A DNA stretch of 34,369 nucleotides from Pirellulales bacterium (GCA_035656635.1 DASRSD010000057.1:1-34369); one strand, 5' to 3'. Positions 7,101-15,717 are shown, counted from the first letter of the stretch. Notes: generated by a model not told the origin, from the sequence alone. Translations and numbers: made by a program.

Positions 7101-9096
7101 GGGGATTGCTTCCGCTGGCCGTTATCCATGTGCTATCAAGTGAATTGCCCTGATCGGTTCCGGTAAAAGCAATCAGGTTATATGTTCCCGGCGTCGTCCA
7201 CGCTGAGGTGCCGCCTGCGGTAAAAAGATGGAAGGCCGCATTGCTTAGACCATCCAACGAAAATGCATTGTTGCCGGTCACAATGGTTTGATCATAGGAT
7301 GACGTGCTGGCGAACTCATAATTCAACAAATTGTCGGCGCCAATTGTCAAGCCGCCTATGTGTAGCACTCCCACGCCGCCCGAGCCTGGTGCTAAAATCC
7401 CTCCACTGCCTGCGTTTCCATTGCCAGTCGCCAAGGAAACTGTTCCGCCAATTGTCCCTGTGCCTCCGATGGTCGCGCTCGCCGCAACAGAGACGCTGCC
7501 AGTTCCGGTCGCCGAACCCGTTGCATTATTGGCCAGTAATGTGCCAGCACTGAGTGTTGTGCCTCCGGTATAACTACTGTTTCCGGACAGAGTAAGTGTT
7601 CCGACACCGGTTTTCGTTAATGCCAAATTGCCGCCGCCGGTTCCATCGCGCAAGACCCCGCCATAGCTGCTGGGCGAAGAGACCGTGGTATTGATTGTTA
7701 AAACTGCGTTACCGCTGCCGCCGTTTTGTACAACCGGACTGCCGACAGTGGCATTCGAGTTTAACCCGGCCAAAGTAATGCTGTTATTATTGAGTTGCAA
7801 CGTAGCGGTACTGCCAGCCCCAAAGGCTACCTTAGTAGTATTGGCACCCAGCCCATTCGCGGAATTAAGCAAAGTCGTTCCAGCATCCAAGGACCAAGTC
7901 CCTGCATAGTTGCTATCTGCAATTAGCGATACAGTCCCGGGACCTGCTACGTGAAGCACAGTTGAAGCAGCGCCACCGGTAAGATCATTTGCGCTATTGC
8001 CAACCGTGAAAACATCCGTGCTCTGGACCGTCGAAATCGTCACACTGGAGGCGGTTGCGCCAACATTAATTCGTCCATTCGTTGCTTCGCTGCCATTGGA
8101 TTGTATAGTCCCGCCGTCGTTCAGGTTCAGCGAAATGCCGTCATTGATAGTGATTGCCCCGGAGATGGTATTATTTGCCAGTTGTAGGATGGCCCCGCTA
8201 TTAATAGCGACCTGATTTGCATTAAGCGTTGCACTCTGACCAAGAGCATTACTATTCTCCGCAATCAGCATGCCTCCTGTGATGCGGATGCCATTAGCGA
8301 CATTCGTGGCACCGCTTCCAGTAAAGTTATTGTTTCCTGCCAAAATCCAGGTGCCGGTACCAGTCTTATCGATAATGTCTACGCCCTGAACCCCGCTTAC
8401 ATCTTGCATATCGGAAGCAATGATGTTATTGCCGGTGTTCGTACCGGTAAGGGTTAAGGTATCAGGACGGCCGTTGGCGTTGGTAAGCACAAACCCGCCG
8501 AAAAAGGAGTTGTTGTTCGCTATTGTTGGTGTGCCCGGATTGGTAAAGGACAGCGTGGCCGTGGTTGGTACAGCATTATTGATAAATGAAAATGTACCGT
8601 TGGTGCTGGAAGGGGCTCGGACCTGAATTGGACCTGAAATGACTTCGGCACTTGTTACCGTACTCGTCATTTGGATGTTGCCGCCATTACTGACATACAG
8701 CTGGGCTGTCCCATTAGCCTGGGTGCCCGAAGAATTTGCGACCCCGATGTAGTACGCCCCAACGTTGGCCGTGTCAAATACAATTCCAGAAATAACGCGT
8801 CCCACATCAATTTGAATTGGATCTGTCGCTCCACCCAGTGTGCCAACACCCTGGGTGCCATCAGCCAGTGGTGTATTGAAGGTTGCAATATTAGCGTTTT
8901 GCGAGTTGTTGGACCCACCATTTGTTGCCCCTGGGGGTCCACCGGTTCCCCAATTTGCAACGTTGGCCCAGGTGTCGTCCGTTGGAGTGGCCAACCACGT
9001 TGCGCTAGCCGCTTGGACAGAACCCACGGCCGTCAGCATGGTCAGCGCGATGAAGCCAATCAGAACAAACAACTTCCTGAGTACCAGCGTATTCAT
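4126..9096 (-). CDS. Giant PEP-CTERM protein with autotransporter-type beta-strand repeats and dockerin-like region
   Basis: From the ATG at 9096 this is a 1656-residue surface protein. Residues 1-29 are a signal peptide (MNTLVLRKLFVLIGF to SVQAAS). The body is Thr/Gly/Asn/Ser-rich with autotransporter-associated beta-strand repeats of the type KxGxGTLxLxGxNxYTGxTxVxxGTL; clear copies are near residues 240, 494, 825, 925 and 1110. An entry module with G-x-W-x-x-x-ANW appears near residue 40 and again near 694. Around residues 1550-1615 there is a dockerin-like pair of calcium loops (DVNNDGHYDARD and DQNHDGLINNMD). The C-terminus is a PEP-CTERM sorting signal: VPEPSSLVLLG, a hydrophobic helix, then ARRRRVR. 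The expected fate is export, exosortase processing and surface or matrix attachment. The frame runs 33 codons further upstream, but the GGAG site and the signal peptide favour 9096. Confidence 0.88.
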   Translation of the reverse strand: MNTLVLRKLFVLIGFIALTMLTAVGSVQAASATWLATPTDDTWANVANWGTGGPPGATNGGSNNSQNANIATFNTPLADGTQGVGTLGGATDPIQIDVGRVISGIVFDTANVGAYYIGVANSSGTQANGTAQLYVSNGGNIQMTSTVTSAEVISGPIQVRAPSSTNGTFSFINNAVPTTATLSFTNPGTPTIANNNSFFGGFVLTNANGRPDTLTLTGTNTGNNIIASDMQDVSGVQGVDIIDKTGTGTWILAGNNNFTGSGATNVANGIRITGGMLIAENSNALGQSATLNANQVAINSGAILQLANNTISGAITINDGISLNLNDGGTIQSNGSEATNGRINVGATASSVTISTVQSTDVFTVGNSANDLTGGAASTVLHVAGPGTVSLIADSNYAGTWSLDAGTTLLNSANGLGANTTKVAFGAGSTATLQLNNNSITLAGLNSNATVGSPVVQNGGSGNAVLTINTTVSSPSSYGGVLRDGTGGGNLALTKTGVGTLTLSGNSSYTGGTTLSAGTLLANNATGSATGTGSVSVAASATIGGTGTIGGTVSLATGNGNAGSGGILAPGSGGVGVLHIGGLTIGADNLLNYEFASTSSYDQTIVTGNNAFSLDGLSNAAFHLFTAGGTSAWTTPGTYNLIAFTGTDQGNSLDSTWITASGSNPHVLNRLPGLTYQFAEVGNELELVIGGTPPASWNLNTDGNWNTAANWSSNTVPNGVGASVTFGTGATTTVNVPTLTVTVDGGSKTIGAITFSNATTSYTIGNSANTVFMDNSGNGNASITVTQGSHTINALMSLTSTTDVNVSLAASTLTLSGNVAGAGGINKLGPGTLVLSGAGNNFSGASSITDGVVVISSSQAFGANSIEFMGGQLTSPTIRSNAANLSVNNAINVDTDTTATIDTNGNNLTLTGQISDAPSNSGGSIAKNGAGTLILTANNSYTGTTTVNNGTIQLGNNTTTGSFGSGSVSLGANTVLNVNHSGDTTIFNDISGATGTLNKNNSGILSLQPATGNTFGTATGGGINLNAGTLQLNNSTALPTGVNLVMAANTILDLNGNPGTIGSLSGDTTTLITSNVGTGTITMNLAANTTYGGHLNNGTGGTLALVKGGAGNLDLTANNTMSGAVTVNGGTLTLDASGKLDHLTTLNMSGASILTVNGGSITTSGTALLTNNNSNPTLNVTTGAANFATLNLGDQGTGRDAAYLVNVTGGTLTAGSISMNRVNSASAVTTPIPPAGSNPTTPTATTLTTVGLYVNGGNVTVTGALNDGLNSGAANSTTQVRVDNGSLNVAGITTIGVSNTGVATAPRWTVLDVNGGTYTSTETTTGVQIGQTSVAGFSAMLVRGTGVANVQKIQFGGTAGGIGGVGAVLVSGGALNVGAGGFSRGTPGDTAQEVRVQLLGGVLNATADWPTVTDVPFTFQGGTLATHGHNIGEGTMTLKDNGVDVNSVPIPTNSTIDLGLGGRPNSGTVQFAASSTTNQAITWDSTATLTINNWTPGLDHVFVGSVDDGSTLDGSQLAQINFSGFGTGAMFKSGGNGEIEPVNAPAVTFTLPGDVNNDGHYDARDIIAEEAALVNLTGYQTTNPYGITLNPDEMDAVLDQNHDGLINNMDVQYLINNLLNGQGSNAPVPEPSSLVLLGLALPLVWSAARRRRVRAS

Positions 9097-9102
9097 AGAT
9101 CG

Positions 9103-9106
9103 CTCC
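9103..9106 (-). promoter_or_regulatory. Ribosome binding site fixing the start at 9096
   Basis: The minus strand reads CTGGAG with GGAG at 9106-9103, 6 nt before the ATG at 9096. This, with the signal peptide that follows, decides against the upstream in-frame start at 9195. Confidence 0.7.
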
Positions 9107-9222
9107 AGATTTGAAAACTGCCTGAATGCTGCGCGGGAATGAATTCCAATGAACGACAAAAAAGACCGACGTTCTCCACGGGCCTGCCTGGACACCGATG
9201 GACTGAACGAGTCGTAATCGAT

Positions 9223-9264
9223 GACCGTAGTTTCTGCGCTGACTGCACGGTCTCCCCCCGGAGA
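9223..9264 (-). promoter_or_regulatory. Two adjacent inverted repeats in a long 5' leader
   Basis: GACCGT/ACGGTC (9223-9228 with 9247-9252) encloses 18 nt, and TCTCC/GGAGA (9251-9255 with 9260-9264) forms a tight 4-nt-loop hairpin next to it. They lie in the predicted leader of the giant PEP-CTERM gene. I do not recognise a known riboswitch class. Confidence 0.35.
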
Positions 9265-9348
9265 TCACGAGAGCGAGTAATACTGTGCGCCTAAACCTGT
9301 TCCCCAAAGACAGATATATTCCCAGAACCCCGAACGCGTTGTGCAGTC

Positions 9349-9377
9349 AATATAATTGGAATCTACAGACTGGTCAA
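9349..9377 (-). promoter_or_regulatory. Sigma-70 type promoter for the giant PEP-CTERM gene
   Basis: On the minus strand TTGACC (9372-9377) and TATATT (9349-9354) are separated by 17 nt, a good match to the housekeeping consensus. Transcription would start near 9342, giving a leader of roughly 245 nt before the ATG at 9096. Confidence 0.5.
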
Positions 9378-9509
9378 TAAAAACGTTAAATTTCCAAAAA
9401 ACATTTGTAAATCTCGCCTACAACCTCCGAACGAGTACTCCATCAATCCTCTGGGGTCCGCTTATTTGCAACCAAGAAGATTAACATGGCAAGTAAATCA
9501 GCTTCTAGG

Positions 9510-11162
9510 TCAAACTTTCCGGGGGTTGCGAATGAAAACTGCTCCTAGACTGAATGCAGCGGCCAGTAACAAGCCCGCAGGAGGCTCTGGCACCACACTG
9601 TAAATGGCGATGTCGTTGCCGCCCGTCAACGAGCTGCCGGCCTGGCTACCAGTCCAATTGGCGAGATAGGTGATTTGACCCGTATATCCATCTCCTAAAC
9701 TAACAGTTCCCCCTTCTGTCGTCCCAGAGAAAAGAGTGGAAAATGAGCCAGCGTCAGCCCGGCTGAGAATGTAATAAATATCCGACGGGCTGGGCGTAAA
9801 TGCGTTGGCCAGTGACAAGCTCAGCGTAGAAGCACTGTTTAAAGAGACCGCTCCAGCAGCATTGGTGAAATTCAGTTGATCGTAATTTCCGGGCGTGGCG
9901 CCGCCAATTTCGGTCAGCAGACTGCCGGTCGTGCCAAACGTGGCACCGGTTGCCGCGCTGACGGTTAATACACCCGGAGCACTGGCTCCAGGAGCCACGT
10001 TTCCGTTGGCGGTAAACGCCCCGGTCAATGTGGCAGTGCCTGTGCCGCCGATTGTTGCGTTTGCGGCTGTGGTGGAACTAGCGGCAGACAGAGCGCCGTT
10101 TTCTAACAGGGTACCAACATTTACAGACAGCGCGCCCGCCACACTTTGCGTTGCTCCCGACAACGTTTGCACGCCGCTGCCTGTTTTGGTCAGACCAGAA
10201 CTGCCACCGGTTAACGAAATACTGCCTGAATAATTAACACCAGTGGCGTTATTGTTTCCGATGGTAAGTGTGTGGCTGTTGCTGCCTGCTTTGGTGATGG
10301 TTCCTGAGCCCGACAAACCGTTAATGTTCAAATCCACATTGTTAATATTCAATGTGCCGTTATCGATTACATTTCCCGTTCCACTGCCAAACGGCAACAC
10401 ATTGGCCAACGAAATTCGCAAAAAACCGCCGCTGGAAATGGTGGTGTCGCCGTTGTAGGTCTTCGCATTAGTCCCGAAGATAACGATGGCATTTGCAGCA
10501 CCGCTGCCAGTGATGTTTACACCCCATGTTTGCCCTGCCGATGCCGTGATCCCGCCATTGACAATAAAGCTATTGGTCGTGTTGGTCGAATCATTAAACG
10601 TCGCGGTGAACGATCCGGTAGAACCGTTGCCAAGTTGGATGGGAGCATCGACAACTAGCAAACCACTTGTCGCCGTCAGCGCAACGGTAGCGCCCGAAGT
10701 ATCGGTGGAAGTTAAAATCAAAGTGCCAGCAGGTGATCCCGCCTGAATATCAATTCCCTTGCCACCGGTTCCAGCTGCAACATTGACGCCGCCTACGGTT
10801 TGATTGGTTGCGTCGAGAGTCACTGCATTGCCGGTGCCCACCAAAGTGCTAATGAATGTCGCCTCGTCACCCGCGCCGGGTAGGCTAGGATTACTGCTCC
10901 AATTTGCTGGATTGTTCCAACTTCCCGCGCCCGTCGGAACCCAATTGACTGTCGTTGCCTTTGTCGTTCTGGAGCAAAGGGACGTCGCAACGAAAGCGAT
11001 TAGAAAAAAGATGCCAGAGACAACCATCGGCAATTTTTTGGTGTGGCGGTTGGTTTTGCCGCTTTCCAGATCAGCCGTCAGGAAATGAGCGAAAAACGCA
11101 TTGTGCGGTTGCGTGTTCTCGCCTTGTGCCAGAAAGGCATAGAGCGACGAAGCAGAATTCAT
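9510..11162 (-). CDS. PEP-CTERM protein with autotransporter-type beta-strand repeats
   Basis: This 550-residue protein is a smaller relative of the downstream giant one. Residues 72-104 hold the same entry module (VNWVPTGAGSWNNPANWSS). Residues about 280-400 contain autotransporter-associated beta-strand repeats (LTKTGSGVQTLSGATQ and ITKAGSNSHTLTIGNN). The C-terminus is a PEP-CTERM signal: VPEPPAGLLLAA, a hydrophobic stretch, then RNPRKV. The start at 11162 is supported by a GGAG site 7 nt upstream (11170-11173). However, the hydrophobic export segment (MVVSGIFFLIAFVATSLC) begins only at residue 46, so the protein has an unusually long polar N-region; the internal ATG at 11027 has no ribosome binding site. 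It precedes the giant gene on the same strand but a promoter lies between them, so the two are probably separate transcripts. Confidence 0.85.
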   Translation of the reverse strand: MNSASSLYAFLAQGENTQPHNAFFAHFLTADLESGKTNRHTKKLPMVVSGIFFLIAFVATSLCSRTTKATTVNWVPTGAGSWNNPANWSSNPSLPGAGDEATFISTLVGTGNAVTLDATNQTVGGVNVAAGTGGKGIDIQAGSPAGTLILTSTDTSGATVALTATSGLLVVDAPIQLGNGSTGSFTATFNDSTNTTNSFIVNGGITASAGQTWGVNITGSGAANAIVIFGTNAKTYNGDTTISSGGFLRISLANVLPFGSGTGNVIDNGTLNINNVDLNINGLSGSGTITKAGSNSHTLTIGNNNATGVNYSGSISLTGGSSGLTKTGSGVQTLSGATQSVAGALSVNVGTLLENGALSAASSTTAANATIGGTGTATLTGAFTANGNVAPGASAPGVLTVSAATGATFGTTGSLLTEIGGATPGNYDQLNFTNAAGAVSLNSASTLSLSLANAFTPSPSDIYYILSRADAGSFSTLFSGTTEGGTVSLGDGYTGQITYLANWTGSQAGSSLTGGNDIAIYSVVPEPPAGLLLAAAFSLGAVFIRNPRKV

Positions 11163-11775
11163 TGGCGTTCTCCAGAGATGCAGTTCACGAGTAGCAGGTC
11201 AATAGCCAAATGGCAAAATAACTCTGCTCTTCTCTGCTCTCCGGTTCGCCTCCGAATGTTCCAAGCGCGGGCAAACTTCACTCGGTTTATCGGCCGGCCA
11301 TGGATGGCCCCACCGGTCAGGCCAATCCAGCGTTCCCCCGAAATTAGCCTTCTCGTCGGTGCAACTATAGTCAAACATTACGGTGGGGTCAATGAAATGG
11401 AAGGGGTTTTCGAGGCCCATAACAAAGATGGCCTAAGGCAGAATGATTACGTCTCTCTGGGAAACTCACAAGCAACGCCGGCTCGACAAAGAGTACTTTC
11501 AAACACTCGATAAGCGGCTGATATTCAAGCTCCCATTGCTCTCCAAGTGCAATTACCGAAGAATGTTATGGAGTTTGGGGGCCAAACCCTGAATTGCCAT
11601 TTCCGGTCGTAACTCTCGCTTGCCAGCGGGGTTAAATGGGTTATCCCAGATTATGTACTGACCATGAGGAACGGAGAATTGAGCAATTGTAAATATACTG
11701 GGGAGATGGGACTTAACTCTCTGGGAAAGAGTTCTTCTCGTTGCGAGTGGTAATTCGTTAACAACACACGGTGGC
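11163..11775. other. Long divergent intergenic region without a convincing gene
   Basis: This 613-bp stretch separates the minus-strand PEP-CTERM gene from the plus-strand secretin-domain gene. Frames across it lack ribosome binding sites and recognisable products. It contains a short tandem duplication CTCTGCTCT (11222-11241), a TATACT box (11694-11699) without a good -35 partner, and a small inverted repeat AACTCT/AGAGTT near 11714-11732. Both flanking genes presumably have promoters here, but I cannot place them with confidence. Confidence 0.5.
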
Positions 11776-14700
11776 GTGATGCGACAAATGCGTATTTTTA
11801 TCTGCGCGGCAATCGGAATTTGCATGCTCCTGTTGGCTCCCGTGCTGCGTGCCGCCGACGCCACGTTTGTCGGCGCGCTGGCTTTGGCGAGTGATGACAC
11901 GGTGGCCAAGCAATTGGGGCTTTCCGAGGACGTGCGATCAGCGCTAGATCGCTTGATTAAGCAGCGTGAAGATGACGCCTTGGAGTTGTCGCAACAAATT
12001 AAAGATCTTCCGAACGACGAACGTGTCGCTAAGCTGACGGCCTTTCGTGAGGCATCGGAACAAATGGGACTGAAACTGCTCACAAGCGATCAACAAAAAA
12101 AGCTGCAACAACTTCGATTAGCGCACGATGGCTTGGCTTCCCTGGCCGATTCAAATATTGCCAAACAGCTGCAACTTACTGCGGACGAGCAAGCCAAAAT
12201 TGCCGAGATTATGAAAGACCGCGAAAAGCAGCTTGCTCGCGCCACCCCGCAACAGCGCAAAGCGGTAACTGCCTATTACGAGCGTGCTCTGGCCGATGTG
12301 ATTACTCCGGAACAGCACACGCAGTGGGAATTGCTGGTGGGAGGCGCTAGCGCGGACATTGGCAAACCAATGGAAAGCGACACAAAGGTAAACGATGGCT
12401 CAGCGAAAGCCGCCGGCGTCGCTGCAACGGAGCCCAAATCGGACACGACCTCAGCAGCTAAATCGGGAAGCGCAGTGGCCGCATCGCCAGCCACCTCCTC
12501 GAATTCCGCTGCACCGGCCAACTCAAGTGCGTCTGCAACCAATGCCAGCAAGCCCTCGGGAAAATCAGCCGGCGGTTTGAAACGGACCGAAAAAGGTGAA
12601 ATCCTCTTCAATTTCCGCTATGCACCGTGGAAAGACGTCCTGGAGCTGTTTGCCGAAAAAGCTGATCTGTCGCTGGTAATGGATCAACCTCCGCCCGGCA
12701 CATTCAACTACCAAGATGACCGCGGGTACAGCATTCAAGATGCAATCGACGTTCTTAACAGCGTTTTGCTTACTCGCGATTTCACGCTGGTCCGCCGCGA
12801 CCGCATGCTGATGGTCGTCAATCTGAAAGACGGCATTCCGCCCAATGTCGTCCCCATGATTACGCCGGACGAATTGCCACAGCGGGGCAAATACGAATTA
12901 GTTTGCGTGGCTTTTCCAATCAATAAGCTCAGCGTGGATGAAGCAACGCAAATCATTAATCCCTTGCGCAGCTCTCAAGGCGCATTTCAGGGAACCATTG
13001 TCCCCTTAACGCAAGCCCACGAATTGTTAGTGACCGATACGGGCGGCAAGCTGCGCACCATGAAACAAATTCTCGATCGCAGCGAAAATCCGGAATTCCT
13101 CAATAGCGACGGGTTGCGGCACTTCGAAACGCATTACGCGACTCCCACGGACGTGCTTACCATCGCCAAGCAGTTGCTGAATATTCCTGCCGACCAAAAC
13201 GCAAACGCTTCCGGCTCCTTGCGGATCATGTTGGAGCCCGGCGGTAAGCGCATTCTTGCCAGCGGCCGGCCGGAAATGATCGATCGTTTTGCCGATATTA
13301 TCAAAATGTTGGATGTTCCTGGAAAAGGAACAGAAGCCTACGCCGACGAGCAATTGCAGTTTGAAGTGTATCCCATTACGTCGATCGATCCCAAGCTGGC
13401 GATGGCGGTCATGCAAACACTTTTGGCCGGTCATCCCGACGTGCGGCTAAGCCAGGTGCCGGACACGGGCACCTTGTTGGTATTAGCGCGCCCCAGCGAA
13501 CACGCCACAATTCGCGCGACGCTCAATCAAATGCAAAATGAGGGGCAGAAAGTCGATGTCATTCAACTTCGAGAGTTGGATCCTGAAAAGGCTGTCGTGG
13601 CCATCAATCGGCTGTTCTCCGGCGGCGACGAAAAATTGGCTGCCAACGCCCCGAAGGTGGAAGCGGAAACAACACTGCGGCGCCTCCTGGTGCGCGGCAC
13701 CGATGCTCAAGTGGCCCAAATCAAAGCGATGGTCGTCAAAATGGAAGGGCCCGAAACAGATATTGGCGGCGCTACGGATCGTGGCAATATTCGTATGCTC
13801 CAGCTTTCCGGCCGCCAGGGCCGCGCAGCATTGGAGCAGTTGCAGCAGCTTTGGCCGGCGACGCATGTAAATTCCATTCACGTCATTACCCCCAGCGGCG
13901 GCTATCCGGAAGTTCGCCCCAGCACTAATAGTGGATCGGGGTTGTCGCCCGGGGGCATTATCGACGAGCGCCGTCCTTCGCAATCGCCGGCGAACGAGGA
14001 ACCGCCCGCTTCATCTTCTTTGAATATTCCCAATCCAAAGGCCAGCGAAGCGGCCTCACAGACACCCATTTCCCCGGTCCGTCCTAGTAGTGTCGCCCCA
14101 TTGAATGGAAGTGAAGGGGATCATCATAAAACCACAAAACCAGATAACTTTGAAAATCAGAAATCGATCATCGTTCCACACGATCGCACCACGCGCATCA
14201 AAACGGCCCATTTGCAATTCGTCGATTACACGGAAGAAGCCAAGCCCACGGGCGATGTAAAGACGCCGCCTACGAGCACATCTGCTCCAGCAGCAGCCCC
14301 CACGACGAAAACTACTCCGGCAACCACACCGCCTGGCTCTTCAACTCCAAAAATGGAAGCCAAAGAAGCGCCCTCAAAAACAACTATTCCTCAGGGAGAA
14401 GAAAACAAAGATCAAACTGGCGCAGGACAAAGCTCCACGCTTAAACTCAAAGACAGCGACAAAGCCAGTGTCCCGGGAGCCCCCATTGTCATTGTGGTGG
14501 GCGCCAGCGGGGTGATGATTGCCTCAGAAGACAAAGACGCTCTGAACGATTTCGAAAAACTGCTCTCCGCGCTTGTCAGCAAACAATTTCAAGGACAGCG
14601 TGAGTACACCGTGTTTTATTTGAAGCACACTCATGCGTCTGTGGCGGCGGAATTGTTGGGACAAATTTTCGGCGGCGGCACCATCTCGGGCGGGAACGCG

Positions 14701-15717
14701 GGCGGAAATTTGGTCGGAGATTTTGCTTCTCGAGCAATTGGCGGCTTTGGCGGCGGATTAATCGGCGGCTTGCTGGGCGGCGATGGAGAGGGCAGCAATC
14801 CCGCGCCGGCTGGAATGGTCAGCGGGGCGCGCGGCACCGGCGGCCCAGTCGATATTGTGCCCGACACGCGGCTCAACGCCTTAATTGTTCAGGCCAGTCC
14901 GACCGATCTCGATACCATCGAGCAACTTCTCCACGTACTCGATCAACCCGATAGTCCGGAAGATGTGTCGCTAGTTACTCGGCCACGGATGATTCAGGTT
15001 TACAACACTTCCGCCGACGCAATTGCCACGAACCTCAAAGAACTTTATGCCGACCGCCTCAACGGAGCCGCTGGGCAGAACAGGCAAATCACTCCGCAAG
15101 ATTTTATTACCGCCATGCGCGGTGGCCGCGGTGGCCGGAACGGCGGCCAGAATGGGCAGCAAGATGAACAATCGAAAATGAGCATTAGCGTTGACCAGCG
15201 CAACAATCGCCTATTGGTAGACGCGCCCGACTCGCTGTACATCGAAGTCGAAAAGCTCGTGAAGGAACTGGATCAACCTTCGGAAGAAGATCGCGAAACC
15301 ACACGCTTAGTTACGCTGAAAGCCACCAACCCGGAATCGATGAAAACAATGCTACTTTCTGTGCTGGGCGATCAAGCACACACCAGTACTTCTTCCACGA
15401 CTTCCAGCACGTCTTCGACCTCGCGCACGGCAAACAACAATAATCCTGCGGCCGGACAAGTCCCCGGCACAAACGGATTTGGAGGACGCCAGCAATTCGG
15501 CGGGCTTGGCGGTTTTCCTGGCGGAGTTGGCGGTTTCGGCGCGCCCGGCGGATTTGGCGGCTTCGGTGGTCAAGGTCAAGGCGGCGGCGGATTCGGTCGT
15601 GGTGGCGGTGGTGGTGGCGGCGGCTTTGGCCGAGGCGGTGGAGGAGGCCAAGGGGGCGGTGGTTTTGGCCGCGGAGGCGGCGGTGGTCAACGAGGGGGCG
15701 GAGGCGGCGCCAATTAG
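11776..15717 (+). CDS. Spy-like/secretin N-domain multidomain protein lacking a secretin barrel
   Basis: The 1313-codon frame opens GTG-ATG-CGA-CAA-ATG, so the true start may be 11776, 11779 or 11788; no strong ribosome binding site decides. Residues 1-26 are a signal peptide (MRIFICAAIGICMLLLAP). Residues about 30-185 are helical and Spy/LTxxQ-like (LTADEQAKIAEIMKDRE). After an Ala/Ser/Pro linker, residues 275-350 look like an STN/N0 domain (ILFNFRYAPWKDVLELFAE), and at least five secretin N1-type domains follow up to about residue 660 and again at 900-1200, with typical NALIVQASPTDLDTIEQLL and NNRLLVDAPDSLYIEVEKL strands. Gly-rich inserts lie near 961-1028 and 1112-1125. It ends in a Gly/Phe-rich tail (about 1231-1313) and never reaches a barrel or the VPxLxxIPxLGxLF signature. 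Probably a periplasmic partner of the secretin; function unproven. Confidence 0.8.
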   Translation: MMRQMRIFICAAIGICMLLLAPVLRAADATFVGALALASDDTVAKQLGLSEDVRSALDRLIKQREDDALELSQQIKDLPNDERVAKLTAFREASEQMGLKLLTSDQQKKLQQLRLAHDGLASLADSNIAKQLQLTADEQAKIAEIMKDREKQLARATPQQRKAVTAYYERALADVITPEQHTQWELLVGGASADIGKPMESDTKVNDGSAKAAGVAATEPKSDTTSAAKSGSAVAASPATSSNSAAPANSSASATNASKPSGKSAGGLKRTEKGEILFNFRYAPWKDVLELFAEKADLSLVMDQPPPGTFNYQDDRGYSIQDAIDVLNSVLLTRDFTLVRRDRMLMVVNLKDGIPPNVVPMITPDELPQRGKYELVCVAFPINKLSVDEATQIINPLRSSQGAFQGTIVPLTQAHELLVTDTGGKLRTMKQILDRSENPEFLNSDGLRHFETHYATPTDVLTIAKQLLNIPADQNANASGSLRIMLEPGGKRILASGRPEMIDRFADIIKMLDVPGKGTEAYADEQLQFEVYPITSIDPKLAMAVMQTLLAGHPDVRLSQVPDTGTLLVLARPSEHATIRATLNQMQNEGQKVDVIQLRELDPEKAVVAINRLFSGGDEKLAANAPKVEAETTLRRLLVRGTDAQVAQIKAMVVKMEGPETDIGGATDRGNIRMLQLSGRQGRAALEQLQQLWPATHVNSIHVITPSGGYPEVRPSTNSGSGLSPGGIIDERRPSQSPANEEPPASSSLNIPNPKASEAASQTPISPVRPSSVAPLNGSEGDHHKTTKPDNFENQKSIIVPHDRTTRIKTAHLQFVDYTEEAKPTGDVKTPPTSTSAPAAAPTTKTTPATTPPGSSTPKMEAKEAPSKTTIPQGEENKDQTGAGQSSTLKLKDSDKASVPGAPIVIVVGASGVMIASEDKDALNDFEKLLSALVSKQFQGQREYTVFYLKHTHASVAAELLGQIFGGGTISGGNAGGNLVGDFASRAIGGFGGGLIGGLLGGDGEGSNPAPAGMVSGARGTGGPVDIVPDTRLNALIVQASPTDLDTIEQLLHVLDQPDSPEDVSLVTRPRMIQVYNTSADAIATNLKELYADRLNGAAGQNRQITPQDFITAMRGGRGGRNGGQNGQQDEQSKMSISVDQRNNRLLVDAPDSLYIEVEKLVKELDQPSEEDRETTRLVTLKATNPESMKTMLLSVLGDQAHTSTSSTTSSTSSTSRTANNNNPAAGQVPGTNGFGGRQQFGGLGGFPGGVGGFGAPGGFGGFGGQGQGGGGFGRGGGGGGGGFGRGGGGGQGGGGFGRGGGGGQRGGGGGAN
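15470..15714 (+). repeat. Gly/Phe-rich low-complexity coding tract
   Basis: The last 80 or so codons of the secretin-domain gene are built from GGFGG, GGGGFGR and GGGQGGGG units made of GGC/GGT/GGA codons. The tract has high local GC and is similar in style to tracts in the EF-hand, GspK, GspD and BON genes of this window. Confidence 0.8.

Larger units (their letters stand above)
9097..9509 (-). other. Leader and promoter region of the giant PEP-CTERM gene
   Basis: This 413-bp region lies between two minus-strand PEP-CTERM genes. It holds a likely promoter (9349-9377), an implied leader of about 245 nt with two adjacent inverted repeats (9223-9252 and 9251-9264), and a GGAG ribosome binding site. 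No intrinsic terminator for the upstream gene can be recognised, and I see no small gene. Confidence 0.55.

Noticed and set aside
11043-11513. 156-codon plus-strand frame across the divergent intergenic region
   Set aside because: It begins inside the N-terminal coding part of the PEP-CTERM gene on the other strand, has no ribosome binding site and no family features.
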